Below, one piece after another: positions 1-8,686 of a stretch of 10,712 nt of DNA. The notes below the pieces were generated by a model. The model ran no database searches, had not been told where the DNA came from, and saw only the letters and a program-made list of their open reading frames with translations. Origin of the DNA: Thermoanaerobaculia bacterium (GTDB taxonomy: Bacteria; Acidobacteriota; Thermoanaerobaculia; Multivoradales; UBA5704); assembly GCA_025937035.1 (NCBI GenBank), contig JAICSG010000070.1, forward strand, positions 1 to 10,712, given 5' to 3'. Within the stretch, counting starts at the first letter, position 1. Every line of letters begins with the position of its first letter. A program made the position numbers and the translations under genes.

Positions 1-1606
<1,606 letters not shown>

Positions 1607-1627
1607 CTCGTTTCCTCCAGTCGCGCG

Positions 1628-1644
1628 GCCCGGATCTTCCGGGC
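1628..1644 (-). other. Hairpin in the ppdK leader
   Basis: A perfect 7-base stem (GCCCGGA/TCCGGGC) with a 3-base loop lies 22 bases upstream of the ppdK start and just before its ribosome binding site. There is no T-tract after it, so it is not a standard intrinsic terminator. It could be a leader structure affecting translation or RNA stability, or a chance product of the GC-rich sequence. Confidence 0.35.
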
Positions 1645-1698
1645 ATCGCGCCGGGATCAGTGTAGACAGAGCTACCCCTATCGACGCCACCCCAAATA

Positions 1699-1713
1699 GC
1701 AGGATTCCTGCCA
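1699..1713 (-). promoter_or_regulatory. Candidate sigma-54 (-24/-12) promoter of ppdK
   Basis: Read on the minus strand the sequence is TGGCAGGAATCCTGC, preceded by T and followed by T. Against the consensus TGGCACG-N4-TTGC it differs at two of the eleven fixed positions and keeps the essential GG and GC ten bases apart. A start about 12 bases downstream of the GC would leave a leader of roughly 80 bases before the ppdK ATG. The stretch GCAGGATTCCTGC inside it is also a 13-base palindrome, so a repressor site is an alternative. The match is by eye only. Confidence 0.42.
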
Positions 1714-1729
1714 ACCCGCGGGGGGAGGC

Positions 1730-4204
1730 TCAATCGTCGTCATCGTCGTCCTGCCTCTCCGCCACTGACCGCACGAACGCCGCATGAACCGGGGGCGGCA
1801 TGGGCGAGTCGGCGCCCCGGACCGACTTCCAGAGGATCTCGTTGAGCTCGAGCTCGGGAGCGAGGTCGGCTTCCCCCAGCTCCATCGTCTGGGAGGCGGC
1901 GGCGCCCCAGGCCAGCGGAGTGTTCCTCTCGTCGAGGGGGACGCGCGGCTCGCGATGGATGAAGGGGGCGAGGTCCGGCGTCGGCTGGAAGGCTCGGTAC
2001 ATCGGGGCCGCCGCGGCGTCGTACTGGCTCATGGGCGGCAGGCCCAGGATCAGCTCCATGGTCCGCAGCAGGCCGGCGGTGGTGTAGAGGGTGCTGTCCA
2101 CGGCCTTGCGGCGGGCCCAGGGGCTCGCCACCAGGGCGACCGAGCGGTGGGCGTCCACGTGGTCGGGGCCGTTCTGGGCGTCGTCCTCGACCACGAAGAT
2201 GGCCGACTGCTTCCAGAAGCGGCTCTTGGAGATCGCCTCGACCACCCTTCCCAAGGCGAGGTCGTTCTCGGCGATCATCGCCCGCGGTGTCGGCGCGCCG
2301 GCACGGGTGCCCTGGGTGTGGTCGCCCCCCAGGCGGATGATGGAGAGCCGGGGCAGCCCGCCGTTCGCCTCGTACCGGTGGAATTCCTGCAGCCAGACGT
2401 CCACCCGGCGGTTGTCCGGGATGGAGAGGTCCCACCCGGGATAGTCCGGATTGATCTTCCCCACGAGCCCGGGCACAGTGGGCGCGGTCTTGTCCTGGTT
2501 CTCCTTGTCCTTCTCCACGAACTCGCCGTAGCTCCGGACGCTGACGCCGGCCCGGTTGCAGGAGTCCCAGAGATAGCCGTCCCGCGGGGCCGCGATGTTG
2601 CCGTACGGGTTGCGGTTCGGTCCCCCGCCCTCGCTCAGGTAGTCGCCGCCCCGGTCCCCGTAGTACATCGGCCAGACCTTCTGCACGAAGTCGGTGGCGT
2701 AGGCTCCGGTCGAGTAGGCGTGCCCGCTGTAGCTCACCTCGGCGTTGACGTAGAAATTGTCGAAGAGGACGAAGTCGCGGGCGAGGGCGTGGGCGTTGGG
2801 CGTCACCTCCTCGCCGAACAGGCAGAGGTTGGGATCGCCGTTCCCCTCTTTCATGTCGCCCAGGATCTGATCGTAGGTGCGGTTCTCCCGGATGACGTAG
2901 AAGACGTGCTTGATCGGCGAGGTGCCGCGGACGCGGGCCGGGATGGGCGACCCCTTGGGCGCTCCGGCGGGCGCGAGGCGGCCGGCCGCGGTGTAGGGAG
3001 TCAGCCTGTAGACCGTCCGGGTGTAGGCGGCGAGGGCCTTGTCGTCCGGCACCGGGAGGACGGAGAGCGCGCCGTGGAGGAGCTCGCCGATGTACTGGCC
3101 CGGCGCGGCGGGAGAGCCCGGCTGAGGCCCCCGCGGGTTGGCCTGGGAGGTGAGCCCCCGGCCGCTGAGGATGAAGATCCGCCGGCCGTCGTTGCTGAAG
3201 CGGGCCGCCGTGGGATACCAGCCGGCGGGGATGAAGCCCCGCACGGCGCTGGCGCCGGGGCGCGAGACGTCCACCACGGCCACCGTGTTGTTGTCCGCGT
3301 TCGCCACCAGCAGGGTGCGGCCGTCCGGGGAGAGCCCCAGGCCGTTGGGCGTGCTGCCCGGCGGCGCGGCCGGATCGAGGGCGATCGAGATGCGCTCTTT
3401 CGCCGTCCGCGAGGCCAGGTCGGCCACCCACACCTCATTCGTATTGGCACAGGCCACGAAGAGGCGGCCGCCGTCCTTGGAGAGCGCCATGGCGTTGGGG
3501 TGCTCCCCCACCGCGATCTCCCCCTGGACGGCGAGCGTGGCGGCGTCGAAGAGGAGGACCTTGGCGCCCCCCCAGAGGGAGACGAGCAGGGTCTTGCCAT
3601 CCGGCGTGAGAAGGGCCGTATACCCCTCGGCGGGGAGCTGGACCTTGTGGACCACCTGCCCCGCCTTGAGGTCCACCTCCGAGAGGAGCTCTCCCAGAGC
3701 GTGCACGGCGAAGAGGCGGGAGCCGTCGGGTGAAATGGCGAGCCCGCTCACGAAGCTGGAGAAGGCCGGCTTCTCCAGCTTGAACGACTTCCCGGCCTTG
3801 AGGACCCCGTCCGTGAGCTGGAATTCCTCGACCGAATTGGCGCCGCCGCCGGAGAGATAGAGCCGCTTGCCGTCCGGGTGCCAGGCGATCCCCAGCCAGG
3901 TGTTGGCCACCTCGACCTTCTGCGCCACGTTCAGGGTCTTCAGGTCGACCAGGGTGAGGGTCGGCTTGGAGTACCCGTCGTTGCTGATCACCAGCGTGCG
4001 GCCGTCCGGGGACTCGGCCATGGCGAGGGGGAGGTCCCCCACCGTGATGTGGCGGCCGGCCGGGGAGATCCGCCAGCCGTTGGGCAGCAGGGTGACGTCC
4101 CGGGATTCCCTGCCGGGGCGCGAGGCCTGCGGTTTCTGGGCGGCGGCCGACGGCAGGGCCGCCACGAGGAGGAGGAGAAGGAGGACCGGGGGTCGTCTGG
4201 ACAT
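1730..4204 (-). CDS. Secreted YncE-like beta-propeller / alkaline-phosphatase-superfamily phosphoesterase
   Basis: An 824-residue exported two-domain protein. Residues 1-22 are a signal peptide with a run of leucines ending in AAAQ. Residues about 50-355 hold seven propeller repeats, each marked by a motif such as SPDGRTL, HPDGKRL, TPDGKTL or SNDGRRI, fitting one seven-bladed YVTN/YncE propeller. From about 430 comes a phosphoesterase domain of the AcpA/phospholipase C type, with ENRTYD at 440-445 (Thr443 the likely nucleophile) and a metal-site motif with Asp674, Asp675, His682 and His686. Expected activity is hydrolysis of a phosphate ester in the periplasm or outside the cell; the substrate is unknown. 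It ends in six consecutive Asp residues. The ATG at 4204 lies 9 bases after the stop of the nucleotidyltransferase-fold gene, so the two are probably co-transcribed, though the ribosome binding site is weak. NCBI-style naming would be bifunctional YncE family / alkaline phosphatase family protein. Confidence 0.9.
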   Translation of the reverse strand: MSRRPPVLLLLLLVAALPSAAAQKPQASRPGRESRDVTLLPNGWRISPAGRHITVGDLPLAMAESPDGRTLVISNDGYSKPTLTLVDLKTLNVAQKVEVANTWLGIAWHPDGKRLYLSGGGANSVEEFQLTDGVLKAGKSFKLEKPAFSSFVSGLAISPDGSRLFAVHALGELLSEVDLKAGQVVHKVQLPAEGYTALLTPDGKTLLVSLWGGAKVLLFDAATLAVQGEIAVGEHPNAMALSKDGGRLFVACANTNEVWVADLASRTAKERISIALDPAAPPGSTPNGLGLSPDGRTLLVANADNNTVAVVDVSRPGASAVRGFIPAGWYPTAARFSNDGRRIFILSGRGLTSQANPRGPQPGSPAAPGQYIGELLHGALSVLPVPDDKALAAYTRTVYRLTPYTAAGRLAPAGAPKGSPIPARVRGTSPIKHVFYVIRENRTYDQILGDMKEGNGDPNLCLFGEEVTPNAHALARDFVLFDNFYVNAEVSYSGHAYSTGAYATDFVQKVWPMYYGDRGGDYLSEGGGPNRNPYGNIAAPRDGYLWDSCNRAGVSVRSYGEFVEKDKENQDKTAPTVPGLVGKINPDYPGWDLSIPDNRRVDVWLQEFHRYEANGGLPRLSIIRLGGDHTQGTRAGAPTPRAMIAENDLALGRVVEAISKSRFWKQSAIFVVEDDAQNGPDHVDAHRSVALVASPWARRKAVDSTLYTTAGLLRTMELILGLPPMSQYDAAAAPMYRAFQPTPDLAPFIHREPRVPLDERNTPLAWGAAASQTMELGEADLAPELELNEILWKSVRGADSPMPPPVHAAFVRSVAERQDDDDDD

Positions 4205-4213
4205 AGGGGTATC

Positions 4214-5278
4214 CTATGCCGGAGCCGCCCCTTCCAGATGCCCCGCGAGCTGTCCTCTGAGCTCTTCCGGGAGCCGGCCGATCGCCCCTCGGATGGCCTT
4301 CACCGCGGCGGGGCTATGGCGCAGCGCTTCCCAGGCGATCGGAAGATCCCCGGGACGGTCCGCGAGAAGGACCTCGATCAGCGCGCCGGCCTGCCGTAAA
4401 TCCTTCGCGGCCTTGGTCTGCTCGGAGACCGGCCGTCTTTGCGAGATCAGAAGCTTGTGGAAGGCGAACCGCGCGGGGTCCGGCACGTTGACCAGGATGC
4501 CGTCCAGGCCGACGATCACCGCCTGCGCGGGGCTCTCGATCAGGTAGTCCAGAAACCGGAGCGGATGAGCGGCCACCCCGAGGGCGGGCAGGAAGACGGG
4601 CTCCTCGGAGTCGGGACCGAGGAGAGGGGTCAGGAAGTCCACCCGCAGATCCCGCCCCCGGATCTTGAACGAGGTGCTCGGCTTTCGGCTGTCGAACGCC
4701 GGGACGGGCGAGAAGCCGAGATCGGAGCCCGTCAGCGACCGCTCGACGTTCAACGGCGCCGTCTCGACGGAGAGGGCGATGCCGATGGAGCGGTCCTGGG
4801 CGATGTCGATGTCCTGGGTCCGCAGGGCCCCCTGCTCGAAGCGGACACCGAGCATGTTGCCGTAGGCGCTGAACGCCTGGGTGCCGACGAGGACTCCGCC
4901 CATGCGGAACACCCCCGCCTGGGCGATCAGCGACAGCACCCGGACCGCCGTCGCGCTCTCGGCCACCGCGCCTCCCGCGATCAGCATGCTGCAGAGCCGG
5001 GCCCGCTGGCCGGCGTCGGCGGCGAGCCGCTCGCGGGCCTCGCGGGCGCCCTCGATCCAGGCCAGCAGGGAGGGGGATTCGCGGCCGAGGTACTGCTGCT
5101 TCTTCCGGCCTTCCTCCATCCGCTGGAGGTACCAGTAGGTCTTCCCCTTGATGGTCTTGGAGACGAACGACCCTTGAGGAGCCGACAGGGCCGCCGCCTC
5201 CGCCTCGGCCTGGATCACCTGGTCGAGAAGCTCGGCGTAGAGGGTCTGCACCGACTCGGGGAGCCGCTGAAAGGCCAC
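4214..5278 (-). CDS. GSU2403-family nucleotidyltransferase-fold protein
   Basis: A cytosolic protein with no signal peptide or membrane segment. It resembles the GSU2403 / NTP_transf_8 family of predicted nucleotidyltransferases, whose substrate is not established. In the 354-residue form, the N-terminal region has PESVQTLYAELLDQ and a GKTYWYLQ...KKQQYLG segment typical of the family. The core is GTQAFSAYGNMLGVRF from 132, then TQDIDIA with Asp156 and Asp158 as the likely metal-binding pair. The frame stays open to an ATG at 5401, but that start would overlap the divergent gene and translate through a perfect inverted repeat. GTG at 5278 has GGAG 9 bases upstream (complement of 5288-5291) and starts close to the conserved region, so it is preferred; GTG at 5284 is also possible. 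It is the first gene of the minus-strand operon. Some proteins of this fold act as toxins or modify RNA, but no partner gene is visible here. Confidence 0.78.
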   Translation of the reverse strand: MAFQRLPESVQTLYAELLDQVIQAEAEAAALSAPQGSFVSKTIKGKTYWYLQRMEEGRKKQQYLGRESPSLLAWIEGAREARERLAADAGQRARLCSMLIAGGAVAESATAVRVLSLIAQAGVFRMGGVLVGTQAFSAYGNMLGVRFEQGALRTQDIDIAQDRSIGIALSVETAPLNVERSLTGSDLGFSPVPAFDSRKPSTSFKIRGRDLRVDFLTPLLGPDSEEPVFLPALGVAAHPLRFLDYLIESPAQAVIVGLDGILVNVPDPARFAFHKLLISQRRPVSEQTKAAKDLRQAGALIEVLLADRPGDLPIAWEALRHSPAAVKAIRGAIGRLPEELRGQLAGHLEGAAPA

Positions 5279-5375
5279 GGGCACGATCTCCGGAAAGTTA
5301 TACGCAGGTTCCACGTTCCTGCGTATAACTGGGAATCTTACGCCAATCGCCGCATTCGGGTTACCCTGTGCGCCC
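5279..5375. promoter_or_regulatory. Divergent intergenic region
   Basis: About 97 bases separate the preferred start of the nucleotidyltransferase-fold gene (minus) from the VirJ-like gene (plus). Both promoters should be here. The region is more AT-rich than its surroundings around 5294-5340 and contains TATAAC at 5324-5329 on the plus strand and at 5302-5297 on the minus strand. No convincing -35 box was found for either. Confidence 0.55.
5296..5330. repeat. Perfect 13-bp inverted repeat, 9-bp spacer (candidate operator)
   Basis: AGTTATACGCAGG at 5296-5308 and its exact reverse complement CCTGCGTATAACT at 5318-5330 flank the spacer TTCCACGTT. The half-sites are 22 bases apart centre to centre, about two helical turns, as expected for a dimeric or tetrameric DNA-binding protein. 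The arms include both -10-like TATAAC sequences, so a bound protein would block both divergent promoters. No obvious dedicated repressor gene lies in the window. Confidence 0.7.
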
Positions 5376-6104
5376 ATGCTGCCAGCCGTCCTGCTCGCCA
5401 CCGCTCTGCTCGCTCAAGCACAGCCCGCCCACCCCAAGCCTCCCAACCGGGTGAAAGGGGTACCGCTCGTCGAGGTGCCGGCGGCCGCCCAAGCCGTTCA
5501 GAGGGATGAGATGGCCGTGCTCCTCACCGGCGACGGCGGCTGGGCGGTGACGGACAAGGGGCTCTCCGAGGCGCTGGCCAAGGGGGGGATCCCCGTCGTG
5601 GGTTGGAATTCGCTGCGCTACTTCCTCACCAAGAAGCCCCCCGAGCGCGCGGCCCAGGACCTCGAACGGGTCCTGCGGGTCTATCTCCCCCTCTGGCACA
5701 AGGAGCGGGTGGTCCTGATCGGCTACTCCTTCGGCGCCGACGTCGTTCCCTTCCTGGCCAGCCGGCTCCCCTCCGATCTCGCGGAGAAGGTCTCACTGAT
5801 CGTCCTGATGGGCCCTTCTGGACAGGCCGACTTCCGCTTCCATCCCACGGAGTGGCTCGGCAAGCCCGCCTCGGACAGCCTGCCGGTGATGCCCGAGATC
5901 GAAAAGCTGGGCGGCAAGGAGATCCTCTGCGCGTACGGCCAGAAGGAGAAGAAGAGCTTCTGCCTCCAACTCCCCGAGGGCGTGGCCCATCTGCTGGCGC
6001 GGCCCGGCGGGCACGTGGTGGGCAAGGACTACGGCCCGATCGCCGACTGGATTCTCCATCGCCAAAACGGGGCTTCGTCCGGAGGCGGGGTTGGTGCACA
6101 ATGA
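5376..6104 (+). CDS. VirJ-like exported alpha/beta hydrolase (AcvB C-terminal-domain type)
   Basis: A 242-residue predicted periplasmic protein. The start MLPAVLLATALLAQAQ looks like a short signal peptide. The mature part matches the bacterial virulence protein VirJ domain: VPLVEVPA, then LLTGDGGW (Thr51-Trp56), GIPVVGWNSLRYF, a PPERAAQDLERVLRVY helix, and the nucleophile elbow GYSFGAD with Ser118. In Agrobacterium, AcvB, which contains this domain, has been reported to hydrolyse lysyl-phosphatidylglycerol; VirJ is its single-domain relative. Here the domain stands alone and corresponds to the C-terminal half of AcvB. The next gene resembles the N-terminal half and overlaps it by 11 bases or follows by 7, depending on its start. 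ATG is the only reasonable start, although no Shine-Dalgarno sequence precedes it. Function as a phospholipid-headgroup hydrolase is inferred; no mprF/lpiA-like synthase is in the window. Confidence 0.87.
   Translation: MLPAVLLATALLAQAQPAHPKPPNRVKGVPLVEVPAAAQAVQRDEMAVLLTGDGGWAVTDKGLSEALAKGGIPVVGWNSLRYFLTKKPPERAAQDLERVLRVYLPLWHKERVVLIGYSFGADVVPFLASRLPSDLAEKVSLIVLMGPSGQADFRFHPTEWLGKPASDSLPVMPEIEKLGGKEILCAYGQKEKKSFCLQLPEGVAHLLARPGGHVVGKDYGPIADWILHRQNGASSGGGVGAQ
6081..6085 (+). promoter_or_regulatory. Ribosome binding site GGAGG deciding the start of the second VirJ/AcvB-like gene
   Basis: GGAGG sits inside the end of the preceding gene, 8 bases before GTG 6094 and 5 before TTG 6091, but 26 before ATG 6112. 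It favours the GTG start and a short translational overlap. Confidence 0.5.
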
Positions 6105-6873
6105 GCCCCCTATGAAAAAGACGTTCGCAGCCAGCCTTCTCCTCCTCGCCTTCGCTCTCCCCGCCGCCGCCACCGAAGAGACGTTCGAGCTCGAGCCCTT
6201 CGGCAAGGTGACGGTCTATCATCAGACTCCGCGCCCGCCGCACGTCGTCCTCTTCATCTCGGGGGATGGCGGCTGGAATCTGGGCGTGGTCGACATGGCC
6301 CGCGAGCTCATGGGCATGGACGCCCTGGTCGCCGGGGTCGACATCCGCCACTACATGAAGACCTCGACCGCCAACCCCGACAAGTGCTGGGACCCGGGGA
6401 CCGACTTCGCCGAGCTCGGCCGGGCGGTCGAGAAGCGGTACGGCTACACCTCCCACGTGCCGCCCGTGCTGGCGGGGTACTCCTCGGGGGCGACGATCGT
6501 CTACGCCGCCATGGTGCAGGCGCCCCCGCACACCTTCCGCGGGGGCCTGAGCCTCGGCTTCTGCCCGGACCTGATCGTCAACCACCCCATCTGCAAGGGG
6601 AACGGCCTCGCCTGGATCCGCGACCCGCACGGCAAGGGGGTCGACTTCTCCGTCTCCAACCTGCTGGAGGACCCCTGGCTCGCCTTCCAGGGGGACATCG
6701 ACCAGATCTGCACGCCGGAGGACACGCGGAAGTACCTCAAGGAGGTCCGCAACGGCGAGCTCGTCTGGCTCCACAAGGTGGGCCACGGCTTCTCGGTGCC
6801 GAAGAACTGGATGCCGCAATTCAAGGACGGCTTCGCCAAGGTGACGGGCCAGACCCGGTCCAAAGACCGGTAA
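6094..6873 (+). CDS. AcvB N-terminal-domain-type exported hydrolase (virulence factor family)
   Basis: A predicted periplasmic alpha/beta-hydrolase-like protein of 259 residues from GTG 6094 (253 from ATG 6112). MKKTFAASLLLLAFALPAAA is a clear signal peptide, whichever start is used. Numbered from the GTG, the conserved features are SGDGGWNLGVVDMAR from Ser56, AGVDIRHYMK, GYSSGATIVYA with the likely nucleophile Ser130, a LGFCPDLI segment with a downstream Cys, and GELVWLHKVGHGFS supplying a His. These match the N-terminal half of AcvB-type proteins rather than VirJ itself. It lies directly after the gene matching the AcvB C-terminal half, so the two halves are encoded separately and in reversed order. 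It ends 9 bases before the sigma-54 activator gene. The two hydrolases probably act together or as a complex in the periplasm; the substrate, perhaps aminoacyl-phospholipid, is inferred from AcvB. Confidence 0.85.
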   Translation: MHNEPPMKKTFAASLLLLAFALPAAATEETFELEPFGKVTVYHQTPRPPHVVLFISGDGGWNLGVVDMARELMGMDALVAGVDIRHYMKTSTANPDKCWDPGTDFAELGRAVEKRYGYTSHVPPVLAGYSSGATIVYAAMVQAPPHTFRGGLSLGFCPDLIVNHPICKGNGLAWIRDPHGKGVDFSVSNLLEDPWLAFQGDIDQICTPEDTRKYLKEVRNGELVWLHKVGHGFSVPKNWMPQFKDGFAKVTGQTRSKDR

Positions 6874-6882
6874 GGGAGAGCG

Positions 6883-8481
<1,599 letters not shown>

Positions 8482-8548
8482 GAATCGTGGACGGTCGAGT
8501 CCTCCCAGGGTGACAAACCCGCAACATACAGATTCGCGCATAAGAGGC

Positions 8549-8592
8549 TCACGGCCCGTCCGAATCCGCGAGCGTCAACGGTTTCACGGCCC
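8549..8592 (+). repeat. Direct repeat TCACGGCCC x2 (candidate activator sites)
   Basis: TCACGGCCC occurs at 8549-8557 and again at 8584-8592, 35 bases apart. Both lie upstream of the -24/-12 promoter, at about -100 and -65 from the expected transcription start. That is within the range where sigma-54 activators bind. Short repeats arise by chance in GC-rich DNA, so this is tentative. Confidence 0.25.
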
Positions 8593-8624
8593 ACGTAGGC
8601 TTACGTCGCCTCCCCGGCTCCTCC

Positions 8625-8639
8625 TGGTACAGGGTTTGC
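8625..8639 (+). promoter_or_regulatory. Candidate sigma-54 (-24/-12) promoter of the peptidase pair
   Basis: TGGTACAGGGTTTGC matches TGGCACG-N4-TTGC at nine of eleven fixed positions, with the invariant GG (8626-8627) and GC (8638-8639) exactly ten bases apart. Transcription would start near 8650, about 36 bases before the TTG start of the peptidase. It lies immediately downstream of a gene for a sigma-54 activator, which makes it more credible than the motif alone. Confidence 0.55.
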
Positions 8640-8686
8640 GGATATAGGGGGTGCTTCATTTTCCAGCGGGCAAAAGGAGGCGGCGA

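Larger units (their letters stand above)
8482..8686 (+). promoter_or_regulatory. Intergenic region upstream of the peptidase pair
   Basis: The 205-base gap between the activator gene and the first peptidase holds a sigma-54-type promoter, a 9-base direct repeat and a small ACGTA-ggct-TACGT inverted repeat at 8593-8606. No T-tailed hairpin that would end the activator transcript was seen. Confidence 0.5.

Noticed and set aside
1784..3733. Plus-strand open frame (649 codons) and overlapping minus-strand frame at 1740-3431, within the phosphoesterase gene
   Set aside because: Low-complexity translations rich in G, R, A and P. The propeller repeats and phosphoesterase motifs lie in the other frame.
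5330..5343. TGGGAATCTTACGC as a sigma-54 promoter for the VirJ-like operon
   Set aside because: The GG to GC spacing is 8 or 9 bases instead of the required 10, and the -12 element is poor.
5279..5401. N-terminal extension of the nucleotidyltransferase-fold protein to ATG 5401 or 5377
   Set aside because: It would overlap the divergent VirJ-like gene, translate through the perfect inverted repeat, and has no ribosome binding site; GTG 5278 has GGAG at good spacing.
8505..8520. Weak GGGT-ACCC hairpin after the activator gene as a terminator
   Set aside because: The stem is only 4 bases and no T-tract follows.
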